Part shown: positions 30,388-37,620 of the stretch, in pieces
Layout: each line of letters begins with the position of its first letter
Numbering within the stretch: the first letter of the stretch is position 1
From: Micromonosporaceae bacterium
GTDB lineage: Bacteria; Actinomycetota; Actinomycetes; Mycobacteriales; Micromonosporaceae
Assembly (NCBI GenBank): GCA_007130245.1
Contig: SLSW01000197.1
Coordinates: forward strand, 1-37,620
Direction of reading: 5' to 3'
DNA: 37,620 nucleotides
The notes under the pieces: generated by a model
The model's database searches: none
What the model was told of the DNA's origin: nothing
What the model saw: the letters and a program-made list of their open reading frames with translations, nothing else
Position numbers and translations under genes: made by a program

Positions 30388-31719
30388 ATGACCACACCGA
30401 CCCCGCTGTCCGGCTTCCCGGAGTGGCTGCCCGGCCAGCGCATCATCGAGCAGCAGATCGTCGAGCGGATCCGGCGCACCTTCGAGCTGCACGGCTTCGC
30501 GCCGCTGGAGACCCGCGCGGTGGAGCCACTGGACCAGCTGCTGCGTCAGGGCGAGACCTCCAAGGAGGTGTACGTGCTGCGCCGGCTGCAGGCCGACGCC
30601 GAGGACCCCTCCGACGCCGGGCTGGGACTGCACTTCGACCTGACGGTGCCGTTCGCCCGATACGTGCTCGAGCACGCCGGCAAGCTGCAGTTCCCGTTCC
30701 GGCGCTACCAGATCCAGCCGGCCTGGCGCGGGGAGCGGCCGCAGGAGGGGCGCTACCGCGAGTTCACGCAAGCCGACATCGATGTGGTCGACCGGGACGA
30801 CTTGCCGCTGCACCACGACGTGGAGGTGGTGCTGGCCGCCGCCGACGCCCTGGCCGGCCTACCGGTGCCGCCGGTGCGGATCCGCACCAACAACCGGAAG
30901 GTGTGCGAGGGGTTCTACCGCGGTCTGGGAATCGACGACCCGGCCGCGGCGCTGCGGGCGGTGGACAAGCTGGACAAGGTCGGCCCGGATGGGGGGGTGA
31001 GGCTGCTGACTGAAACCGCCGGCGCCACCGAGGCGCAGGCCAAGGCGTGCCTGTCCCTGGGCGAGATCAACGCACCGGACGCTGCGTTCGTGGAGCGGGT
31101 GCGCGCGCTCGGGGTCAACGACCCGTTGCTCGACGAGGGACTGGCCGAGCTGACCGCGGTGGTCGAGGGGGTCGCCGCGCACGTGCCGGACGTGGTGGTG
31201 GCCGACCTCAGCATCGCCCGCGGACTGGACTACTACACCGGCACGGTGTTCGAGATCGCGTTGCCCGGCTTCGGCCTGGCCATCGGCGGCGGTGGGCGTT
31301 ACGACAACCTGGCCAGTGCCGGCACCGACCGCTACCCCGGGGTGGGCATCTCGATCGGCGTGACCCGACTGCTAGGGGTGTTGTTCGCCCGCGACGCGCT
31401 GACGGTGTCCCGGCCGGTGCCGACCTGCGTACTGGTGGCGGTGCCCGACGAGGCGTCCCGGCCGGGCTGCGACCGCGTCGCCACCGCGCTGCGGCGCCGC
31501 GGCATCGCCACCGAGGTCTCACCCAGCGCGGCTAAGTTCGGCAAGCAGATCCGGTACGCCGATCGGCGCGGCATCCCGTACGTCTGGTTCCCGGGTGCCG
31601 GCGACGCAGGCGACGAGGTCAAGGACATCCGCTCCGGTGACCAGATGGCGGCCGACGCGGCGACCTGGTCGCCGCCGGAGGCCGACCTGCACCCGGTGGT
31701 CGCGGGTAGCGGCGGATGA
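30388..31719 (+). CDS. hisS: Histidyl-tRNA synthetase
   Basis: HisRS charges tRNA-His in the cytoplasm. The 443-residue protein has class II motif 2 (RRYQIQPAWRGERP..GRYREFTQADID), the HisRS-specific ARGLDYYTGTVFE, motif 3 with GGGGRYDNL...GISIGVTRLLGVLF, and the C-terminal anticodon-binding domain (CVLVAVPDEA..). The motif-2 and HisA signatures are intact. It is the second gene of the glyoxalase II-hisS-peptidase operon, and its stop overlaps the next start by 4 bp (ATGA). No leader or T-box is seen in the 3-bp gap upstream. Confidence 0.94.
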   Translation: MTTPTPLSGFPEWLPGQRIIEQQIVERIRRTFELHGFAPLETRAVEPLDQLLRQGETSKEVYVLRRLQADAEDPSDAGLGLHFDLTVPFARYVLEHAGKLQFPFRRYQIQPAWRGERPQEGRYREFTQADIDVVDRDDLPLHHDVEVVLAAADALAGLPVPPVRIRTNNRKVCEGFYRGLGIDDPAAALRAVDKLDKVGPDGGVRLLTETAGATEAQAKACLSLGEINAPDAAFVERVRALGVNDPLLDEGLAELTAVVEGVAAHVPDVVVADLSIARGLDYYTGTVFEIALPGFGLAIGGGGRYDNLASAGTDRYPGVGISIGVTRLLGVLFARDALTVSRPVPTCVLVAVPDEASRPGCDRVATALRRRGIATEVSPSAAKFGKQIRYADRRGIPYVWFPGAGDAGDEVKDIRSGDQMAADAATWSPPEADLHPVVAGSGG

Positions 31720-33824
31720 GGCCACCGCCGGCCCGGGTGGAGGTGGTCCGGGACCGGTACGGCGAGACCGCGCTGGACGACCCGTACCGCTGGATGGAGG
31801 ACACCGGCAGCGAGGAGTTCTCCACCTGGCTGGCGGGGCAGGCGGCCTACGCGCGGGCGGTGCTGGACGGGACGCCCCACCGCGCAGCGCTGGGGCAGCG
31901 GGTCAGCGCGCTGTCCGGCGGAGCGACGCGGCGTCGCGGCTACGCCCGCGCGGGTGGCCGGCTGTTCTACCTGCACCAGCCGGCCGGCGCGGCCGTGCCG
32001 GTGCTGCGGGTGCGCGACGCCCCGGACCGGCCGGACCGGGTGCTGCTCGACTCGGCCACGTTCGGCGCCGATCCGCACCACGCGATCGACTGGTACGTCC
32101 CGTCGCCGGACGGGGCCACGGTGGCGGTCGGTGTCTCCGCGGGCGGGTCCGAGAACAGCACCATGCACCTGCTCGACACCGGCAGCGGCCGGGAGCGCGA
32201 CCACCCGGTCAGCCGGGTCTGGCTGCCGTTCGTCACCTGGCTGGACGACCGCACCGTCGCCTACCACCGCTACGAGGCTGGCGCGCCGGCATCCGGGCGG
32301 CCACCGTCCGCCTCGCGCCTGCACCGGCTCGGCGAGGACCTGGCGACCGACCCGGTGGTGTTCGCCCGCGGTCTGAATCCGCGGGTGGACCTGGCGTCGG
32401 CCGACCGCCCGCTGATCGCGGCCGCCGCCGGCGGGTGGGTGCTCGGGCTGGTGTCGCACGCGCTGCTCGGCCCGGACACCAGCGCGGGGCTGAGCGAATG
32501 CAGTTTGTACGTCGCTCCGGTCGACGGGCTGGCGGACCCGGCGGCGTGCCCGTGGGTGCGGCTCGCCGGCCCGGCGGACGAGGTGTCCGGGTTCGCCTGC
32601 GACGACGACACTCTCTACCTGCTGTGTCACGACGGCACCGGCCACGGGCGGGTGCTGGCGGTGCCGTGGTCCGATCCCGACCTGACCCGGGCCAGCGAGA
32701 TCGTGCCCGCATCGGAGCGGGTGGTGGAGGCGGTCGCCCGCGCCGGCGACGAGCTGCTGGTGCGCGACCTGGTGGCCGGCCGCTCCCGGCTACGCCGGGT
32801 GCGCCTCGCCGGGGGTCGTGCCGGTGTGCCGGAGGAGATCGCGCTGCCGGTCGACGGGACGGTCACCGAGTGGGTGCCCGGCGCCGACGGGGTGCTGCTG
32901 ATACTGGAGTCGTGGGCGGTGCCGCCGTCGCGCTACCGGTATGCAGCCGGCGCGGTGAGGCCGGCGGACGCCGAAGCGGACGGTGGCGGTGACGGACCCG
33001 ACGGCGCCGTGGTCAGTGACCTGCTCCGCGACGTGGTCGTCGAGTACGCTCAGGTGCCGGCGCGCGACGGCACCCTGGTGCCGGTGACCCTGGCGCGCCA
33101 CCGGGATGCGCCGCGCGACGGCGAACGCCCCGTGCTGCTGACCGCCTACGGCTCGTACGGCATCGCGCTGCGCCCGCAGTACCGGCCGGAGCTGCTGGCG
33201 TGGTACGAGCGCGGCGGGCTGTACGTGGTGGCGCACGTGCGCGGCGGCGGGGAGTACGGCCGGAAGTGGCGCGACGCCGGCCGTGGCCCGCACACCGAGC
33301 GCAAGATCACCGACTTCCTGGACACCGCCGCGCACCTGGTGACCGAGGGCTGGACCCGTCCCGGACGGCTGGTGGCCAGCGGCGGCAGCGCCGGCGCCAT
33401 CCCGGTCGCCGGGGCGATGGCGCGCCGGCCCGACCTGTGGGGTGCGGTGGTGCTGCACACGCCGGTGACCAACCCGGTGCGCGGCGAGGCCGGCGTGGCC
33501 GGATCGCTGGACGAGTTCGCGCCCGGCACCACCGCCGCCGGGCGGGACCAGCGGCTGGTCGCCGACGCGTACCTGCGGGTCGCCGACGCGACGCCGTACC
33601 CGGCGGTGCTGTTGACCTGCGGTCGCAACGACCCGCGCGTGGACGCGTGGCAGCCGGCGAAGCTGGCCGCGCGGCTGCAGGCCGCCTCCACCTCGGGGCG
33701 ACCGGTGCTGCTGCGGGTGGAGGCCGACGGCGGTCACGGCTTCGGCGCCACCCGGCAGCAGGAGGACGACCTGCTGGCCGACGAACTCGCGTTCGCGCTC
33801 GCCTGGACGACCACTGGTCATTAG
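31716..33824 (+). CDS. Prolyl oligopeptidase family (S9A) serine peptidase
   Basis: A cytoplasmic oligopeptidase of 702 residues. It begins with the family opening DDPYRWMED, has a seven-bladed propeller region (about 60-420) and an alpha/beta-hydrolase C-terminal domain with a full triad: Ser558 (SGGSAGA), Asp639 (GRNDPRV) and His674 (GGHGFG). Spacing matches prolyl oligopeptidase/oligopeptidase B. The nucleophile elbow GGSAGA lies between the GGSNGG of prolyl oligopeptidase and the GGSAGG of oligopeptidase B, so specificity for Pro or basic residues is uncertain. There is no signal peptide. The start overlaps hisS by 4 bp. The gene ends against a VapC remnant on the other strand. Confidence 0.9.
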   Translation: MRPPPARVEVVRDRYGETALDDPYRWMEDTGSEEFSTWLAGQAAYARAVLDGTPHRAALGQRVSALSGGATRRRGYARAGGRLFYLHQPAGAAVPVLRVRDAPDRPDRVLLDSATFGADPHHAIDWYVPSPDGATVAVGVSAGGSENSTMHLLDTGSGRERDHPVSRVWLPFVTWLDDRTVAYHRYEAGAPASGRPPSASRLHRLGEDLATDPVVFARGLNPRVDLASADRPLIAAAAGGWVLGLVSHALLGPDTSAGLSECSLYVAPVDGLADPAACPWVRLAGPADEVSGFACDDDTLYLLCHDGTGHGRVLAVPWSDPDLTRASEIVPASERVVEAVARAGDELLVRDLVAGRSRLRRVRLAGGRAGVPEEIALPVDGTVTEWVPGADGVLLILESWAVPPSRYRYAAGAVRPADAEADGGGDGPDGAVVSDLLRDVVVEYAQVPARDGTLVPVTLARHRDAPRDGERPVLLTAYGSYGIALRPQYRPELLAWYERGGLYVVAHVRGGGEYGRKWRDAGRGPHTERKITDFLDTAAHLVTEGWTRPGRLVASGGSAGAIPVAGAMARRPDLWGAVVLHTPVTNPVRGEAGVAGSLDEFAPGTTAAGRDQRLVADAYLRVADATPYPAVLLTCGRNDPRVDAWQPAKLAARLQAASTSGRPVLLRVEADGGHGFGATRQQEDDLLADELAFALAWTTTGH

Positions 33825-33925
33825 GGCGCTGCCAGGTCGGCGAGCACAGGGTAGTGGTATACGTTGCGTGTCCACAGTGCCGCATTGAGATGCTCGACGG
33901 TGGCGGCGATGAAGACGTCGATCAC
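33821..33925 (-). pseudogene. C-terminal remnant of a VapC-type PIN-domain toxin
   Basis: The gap between the peptidase and phosphoesterase genes, read on the minus strand, encodes VIDVFIAATVEHLNAALWTR then NVYHYPVLADLAAP-stop. This is the last third of a VapC PIN domain: the catalytic-Asp helix (D-xx-IAAT) and the strand LWTRNxxHYP. About 90 upstream residues and any VapB partner are missing; the frame starts at the phosphoesterase stop codon. It is therefore a fossil, not a gene. The match is by recognition of the motif; a profile search would settle it. Confidence 0.62.
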
Positions 33926-35448
33926 TTCAGCAGGAACTCGTCGAACAGCTGTGGCACCGGCTCCGGCGCCGCCGGGTCGAGGCGGTACGAGCGCACCGCC
34001 CCGGCGGTGGTGTCGAGCAGGCTGAACGCGGACACCTCGTCGCTGGAGTGGTAGGGCAGTGGCGCGCCGTCCGGACCGTGCACGGGGGCGAGGGTGGGAA
34101 CGATCGGCTCCAGCCCTCCGGCATTGCCGTGGACGGCGTAAGGCCCCAGGAAGCCGTCGCCCGGCCCTGGCACCATCCGGGCCGGGCCGCCCGGCAGGTA
34201 GGCGCCGAACGTGTTGCCCACGTTGGACGTCTCCAGGAAATGCACCCCGGCGTCATTGCGGAACCGGTTCCAGACATGGGTGTGCCCGTACAGCACCAGC
34301 TCCACCCGGTGCCGCGACAGCAACGGCTCCACATCGTGCAGCAACTGGTCGGCCGCCAGCGGGTACTCGTAGCGCACCGCGCTTACCGCGCCGGCCGGGT
34401 CCCGGTCGATCACCGGCACCGGGTCGGCAAACGGCGGCGCCGCGGTCCAACCGATGCTGTGCACCGGATGGTGCAGCATCACCACCCGGAACCGGGCCCG
34501 GCGAGCGGCCTCGCCCGACAGTTCGGCCGCCAACCACTCGTACTGCTCGCTGCCGCGGGCCACGGAGGCGAAGATGTGCTGCCCGTGCCCCCAGCGGTCG
34601 CCGTCGGCCAGGTCGGCGGTGGCCTCGGCGAACGTGCCGCGCACCGAGCCGTCCCAGGAGTACGGGCGGAACACCCGGGTGGCGAACAGCACGATCAGCC
34701 GCACCGGGCCGATGGTGGCGGCGTACCAGCGCGGTAGGCCGAAGATCTGCTCGTACGTGGTGGTGTCGACCGTGTCGGGTCGCACCCGTTCGAAGCGTTC
34801 CGCCAGCGTGTCGCCCACGTCGCCGGTGACCTCGTGGTTGCCCAGCGCCGGATACAGCGGCGCGTGCTGCAGCAGCGGCGCGCCCCGCCAGCGCCGGCCG
34901 GCCACGGTCACCGACCCGCGGCCCTGCATCGCCGGGAAGAACCCGCACCCGCCGCCGTGGTCGAACCACTCCGAGGCCCGGTCGGGATCGTTGACCAGAT
35001 CACCGGCGTGCAGCACCCCGCCCAACCGGTCGCCGGCCAGCTCGTACGCCGCCTGCAGGTTGGCAACGGTCAACGCGCGCAGCTGGTGGTCGCTGGTGAG
35101 CAGCAGCAGGTCGCCGGTGCCGGCCGGCGCCAGCGTGAACTGGGCCGAGTCGACGCGATGGCCGGCGTCGTCGACACTGGTGACCCGGTAGCCGACCCGC
35201 CGGCCCGCGTGCAGGCCGTCCACCACCGCCTCGTGCCGCCATACCTGCCGCGCAGTCAGCCGGTCAACGCGCATGCGTGGCGCGCAGCTGTCGCCGTCCT
35301 CGGCCACCCTGGTCAGGCGCCTGGTCCGCGCCGCGAACCGTCGGCCGTCGGCCAGCGCCACCTCGTGCGCCCGCCCCCGCCACTCGGTGAACCACGCCAC
35401 CCGTACGCTGGTCGGGGTCGCGCCGAGCAGAACCGGGTCGGTGAGCAC
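33922..35448 (-). CDS. Calcineurin-like metallophosphoesterase with N-terminal Fn3-like domain
   Basis: A 508-residue metallophosphoesterase, substrate unknown. The layout resembles purple acid phosphatases: an N-terminal beta-sandwich (about 1-110, with SVRVAWFTEW and the VDGLHAGRRVGYRVTS strand) and then the metal site: Asp120-His (TSDHQL), HAGDLVND at 147-154, GNHE at 203-206, MLHHPVH and YGHTHVWNR. There is no signal peptide, so it is probably cytoplasmic. The GTG 35448 start has no ribosome site, but the minus-strand TAGGGT (35461-35456) is placed for transcription to begin at or next to this codon, so a leaderless mRNA is likely. It is divergent from aspS. Confidence 0.87.
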   Translation of the reverse strand: MLTDPVLLGATPTSVRVAWFTEWRGRAHEVALADGRRFAARTRRLTRVAEDGDSCAPRMRVDRLTARQVWRHEAVVDGLHAGRRVGYRVTSVDDAGHRVDSAQFTLAPAGTGDLLLLTSDHQLRALTVANLQAAYELAGDRLGGVLHAGDLVNDPDRASEWFDHGGGCGFFPAMQGRGSVTVAGRRWRGAPLLQHAPLYPALGNHEVTGDVGDTLAERFERVRPDTVDTTTYEQIFGLPRWYAATIGPVRLIVLFATRVFRPYSWDGSVRGTFAEATADLADGDRWGHGQHIFASVARGSEQYEWLAAELSGEAARRARFRVVMLHHPVHSIGWTAAPPFADPVPVIDRDPAGAVSAVRYEYPLAADQLLHDVEPLLSRHRVELVLYGHTHVWNRFRNDAGVHFLETSNVGNTFGAYLPGGPARMVPGPGDGFLGPYAVHGNAGGLEPIVPTLAPVHGPDGAPLPYHSSDEVSAFSLLDTTAGAVRSYRLDPAAPEPVPQLFDEFLLK

Positions 35449-35454
35449 GCGCGG

Positions 35455-35461
35455 TACCCTA
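35455..35461. promoter_or_regulatory. Symmetrical -10 element serving divergent metallophosphoesterase and aspS genes
   Basis: TACCCTA reads TACCCT on the plus strand and TAGGGT on the minus strand, both TAnnnT -10 boxes. The minus-strand start would fall at about 35449, just before the phosphoesterase GTG; the plus-strand start would give a leader of about 53 nt to aspS. No good -35 box is visible on either side, as is common for actinobacterial promoters. Confidence 0.45.
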
Positions 35462-35519
35462 CCCGCTTGGGACCCCGGCCGGTTCGACGCCGGGGCAGTA
35501 ACGCAGCCAGGGAGGCTCC

Positions 35520-37310
35520 GTGATCCGTACCCATGAGGCCGGCGCGCTGCGCAGCTCGCACGCCGGCACGTCGGTGACCCTCGCCGGCTGGGTGGCCCGG
35601 CGGCGTGACCACGGCGGGGTGACCTTCATCGACCTGCGCGACGCCTCCGGCATCGTGCAGGTGGTGTTCCGGGAGTCGGCCGACGCGCACGCGCTGCGCA
35701 GCGAGTTCTGCCTACGGATCACCGGTCAGGTGCGGCGCCGGCCCGAGGGCAACGAGAACCCGGAGCTGCCCACCGGTGAGATCGAGGTGGTCGTCGACGA
35801 GCTCGAGGTGCTCTCGGCCAGCGACCCGTTGCCGCTGCCGATCGACGAGCACGTCGAGGCCGGCGATGACGTACGGCTGCGGCACCGCTACCTGGACCTG
35901 CGGCGCTCCGGTCCGGCGCGGGCACTGCGGATGCGCTCGCGGGCCAACCACATCGCGCGGCAGGTGCTGCACGCGCGCGAGTTCGTGGAGATCGAGACGC
36001 CGACGCTGACGCGCTCCACGCCGGAGGGTGCGCGCGACTTCCTGGTGCCGGTGCGGCTGCAGCCGGGCACCTGGTACGCGCTGCCGCAGTCACCGCAGCT
36101 GTTCAAGCAGCTGCTGATGGTGGCCGGCATGGAGCGGTACTACCAGATCGCGCGCTGCTACCGCGACGAGGACTTCCGCGCCGACCGCCAGCCGGAGTTC
36201 ACCCAGCTCGACATCGAGATGTCGTTCGTGGACTCCGAGGACGTGATCGCGCTGTCCGAGGAGATCATGGCGGCGCTGTGGCGGGAGCTGGCCGGCCACG
36301 AGATCGGCCTGCCGGTCCCGCGGTTGACGTGGCACGAGGCGATGGACCGGTACGGCACGGACAAGCCGGACCTGCGCTACGGGGTGGAGCTGACCGAGCT
36401 CACCGACTACCTGCGCGGCACCGACTTCCGGGTGTTCTCCGCGGCCATCATGGCCGGTGGCTACGTCGGTGCGGTGGTGATGCCCGGCGGCGCGTCGCAG
36501 ACCCGCAAGGAACTGGACGCCTGGCAGGACTGGGCCAAGGCCCGCGGCGCGCGCGGGCTGGCGTACGTGGTGCTGGATCCCGACAGCGGGCAGGCGCGCG
36601 GGCCGGTGGCGAAGAACCTGTCCGAGCCCCACCTGGCGGGCCTGGCGGACACGGTCGGCGCCAAGCCGGGTGACGCCGTCTTCTTCGCCGCCTCCGACGA
36701 CCGGCGGGGTGCGCAGGAACTGCTCGGCGCGGCGCGGGTGGAGATCGCCGACCGGTGTGCACTGGTCGACACCGACGCCTGGGCGTTCTGCTGGATCGTC
36801 GACGCGCCGATGTTCGAACCCGACGACGCGGGCGGCTGGACCCCGGTGCACCACCCGTTCACCGCCCCCACCGACGAGTGGATCGACCGGTTCGAGCAGG
36901 CACCCGGTGCGGCGCTGGCGTACGCCTACGACCTGGTCTGCAACGGCAACGAGATCGGCGGCGGCTCGGTGCGTATCCACCGCGCCGATGTGCAGCGGCG
37001 GGTGTTCGACCTGCTGGGCATCTCCCCGGCCGAGGCGGCCGAGAAGTTCGGCTTCCTGCTGGAGGCGTTCCGCTACGGCCCGCCACCGCACGGCGGCATC
37101 GCGTTCGGCTGGGACCGGATCTGCGCGCTGCTGGCCGGGGCCGACTCGATCCGTGAGGTCATCGCGTTCCCGAAGACCCGCGGCGGTCTCGATCCGCTGA
37201 CCGGGGCGCCGACCACGATCACCGCGCGGCAGCGTACAGAGGCCGGTGTGGACGCCAAGCCAGCGCCGCCGACGCACCCGAGGAGTGAGCGGGCTGCCGA
37301 CGGGGAATAG
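35520..37310 (+). CDS. aspS: Aspartyl-tRNA synthetase
   Basis: AspRS charges tRNA-Asp (and tRNA-Asn if non-discriminating). The 596-residue protein has the N-terminal OB-fold anticodon domain ([26 protein letters not shown]), class II motif 2 ([20 protein letters not shown]), the bacterial GAD insertion domain (about residues 290-420) and motif 3 ([16 protein letters not shown]). GTG 35520 has GGAGG just upstream. Length is normal. The tail after [12 protein letters not shown] is short and polar, usual in actinobacteria. The leader contains a GC-rich hairpin (35473-35495). Confidence 0.95.
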   Translation: MIRTHEAGALRSSHAGTSVTLAGWVARRRDHGGVTFIDLRDASGIVQVVFRESADAHALRSEFCLRITGQVRRRPEGNENPELPTGEIEVVVDELEVLSASDPLPLPIDEHVEAGDDVRLRHRYLDLRRSGPARALRMRSRANHIARQVLHAREFVEIETPTLTRSTPEGARDFLVPVRLQPGTWYALPQSPQLFKQLLMVAGMERYYQIARCYRDEDFRADRQPEFTQLDIEMSFVDSEDVIALSEEIMAALWRELAGHEIGLPVPRLTWHEAMDRYGTDKPDLRYGVELTELTDYLRGTDFRVFSAAIMAGGYVGAVVMPGGASQTRKELDAWQDWAKARGARGLAYVVLDPDSGQARGPVAKNLSEPHLAGLADTVGAKPGDAVFFAASDDRRGAQELLGAARVEIADRCALVDTDAWAFCWIVDAPMFEPDDAGGWTPVHHPFTAPTDEWIDRFEQAPGAALAYAYDLVCNGNEIGGGSVRIHRADVQRRVFDLLGISPAEAAEKFGFLLEAFRYGPPPHGGIAFGWDRICALLAGADSIREVIAFPKTRGGLDPLTGAPTTITARQRTEAGVDAKPAPPTHPRSERAADGE

Positions 37311-37352
37311 AGGTTGCCGTCCACATAAACCGACCCCCCGCGGAGGTAGTCC

Positions 37353-37511
37353 ATGTTCGCCATCGTCGCGGCCGTGCTGTTCGGCCTCGCCCTGTTGCTC
37401 GACCTGATCGGCGAGAGCATCGGTTTCATCACCTCGGGCACCCTGATGCTCGCCGGCCTGCTGTTCGTGGCCCTGCACCTGATGCCGGGTCGGGGCCGAG
37501 GGCGGCGCTGA
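37353..37511 (+). CDS. Small two-helix membrane protein of unknown function
   Basis: A 52-residue open frame with a strong ribosome site (GGAGG, 7 nt before the ATG), normal codon use for this genome and a clear terminator after it, so I regard it as real. It encodes two hydrophobic segments, MFAIVAAVLFGLALLLDLIG and FITSGTLMLAGLLFVALHLM, joined by ESIG, then a basic tail PGRGRGRR. Small membrane proteins like this are common in actinomycetes, but I know no function. It lies 42 bp after aspS, so it may be read from the same transcript. Confidence 0.75.
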   Translation: MFAIVAAVLFGLALLLDLIGESIGFITSGTLMLAGLLFVALHLMPGRGRGRR

Positions 37512-37524
37512 CCGCACACTCGCG

Positions 37525-37558
37525 GACACCGCTGAACGGTCATCCGTTCGGCGGTGTC
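37525..37558 (+). terminator. Hairpin terminator after the small membrane protein gene
   Basis: GACACCGCTGAACGG (37525-37539) pairs with CCGTTCGGCGGTGTC (37544-37558): 14 Watson-Crick pairs and one G-T wobble around a 4-base TCAT loop, 13 bp after the stop. It is followed by GGCGTTTGCGC without a T-run. The last 60 bases of the window show no gene start that I can support. Confidence 0.75.
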
Positions 37559-37620
37559 GGCGTTTGCGCGCCCCCGCTAGGCTGGCACGAGCTGGGCCGT
37601 GTTCCGGATGAGGTACTCAC

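Noticed and set aside
35473-35495. A tRNA gene upstream of aspS suggested by GGTTCGA
   Set aside because: Only a T-arm-like stem is present; no acceptor, D or anticodon arm can be built around it.
1-37620. CRISPR arrays, rRNA, insertion sequences, integrases or prophage genes
   Set aside because: None seen: there are no regularly spaced direct repeats with unique spacers, no transposase or integrase motifs, and repeats are limited to those listed.

Overview
The window is about 70% GC chromosomal DNA from an actinomycete. GTG and TTG starts are common, stop/start overlaps are frequent, several -10 elements fit the actinobacterial TAnnnT form, and gene order (ruvCAB-yajC-secDF-apt-relA-cyclophilins-glyoxalase II-hisS-aspS; murT-gatD) is characteristic of Actinobacteria. 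The genus cannot be fixed from the sequence; a lineage such as Jiangellales or Micromonosporales would fit, but that is a guess.

Left part (1-12300): the 3' end of leuS converges, over a strong 17-bp hairpin, on a 9.5-kb gene for a secreted, cysteine-free subtilase of about 3170 residues. This protein has a PQQ-type beta-propeller, twelve carboxypeptidase-regulatory-like domains and five copies of a degenerate glutamine-amidotransferase/ThuA-like fold. Upstream of it on the same strand lies murT-gatD, which amidates the peptidoglycan stem.

Scarred segment (12300-14085): a MazF-type toxin with a ribbon-helix-helix antitoxin, which has a near-consensus promoter and apparently a leaderless start. 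It sits between a complete VOC/glyoxalase-fold gene and a second, broken copy of that gene's last ~50 bp. Beyond the VOC gene are three perfect 17-bp tandem repeats and a methyltransferase cut off after its SAM-binding motif. This looks like a site of repeated insertion, duplication and deletion.

Middle (14086-18787): a class V aminotransferase-fold enzyme, a convergent FAD amine-oxidase-like protein, and a DHA2-type drug exporter followed by a TetR regulator. Two palindromes in front of the exporter are candidate operators.

Core block (18854-27754): ruvC-ruvA-ruvB (Holliday junction processing), yajC-secD-secF (Sec accessory complex), apt (purine salvage) and relA ((p)ppGpp synthetase/hydrolase), mostly with 4-bp overlaps.

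Right part (27863-37620): two paralogous membrane-anchored cyclophilins, the second with eroded active-site residues; a glyoxalase II-like hydrolase, hisS and a prolyl oligopeptidase in an operon; a fossil VapC C-terminus; a metallophosphoesterase divergent from aspS across an apparently symmetrical promoter; and a 52-residue membrane protein ending in a clear hairpin terminator.

Three intergenic spots (13998-14049, 20003-20069, 27774-27843) carry inverted repeats with the same GATCTTG/CAAGATC ends and look like members of one dispersed palindromic repeat family. I found no tRNA, rRNA, CRISPR array, insertion sequence or integrase.
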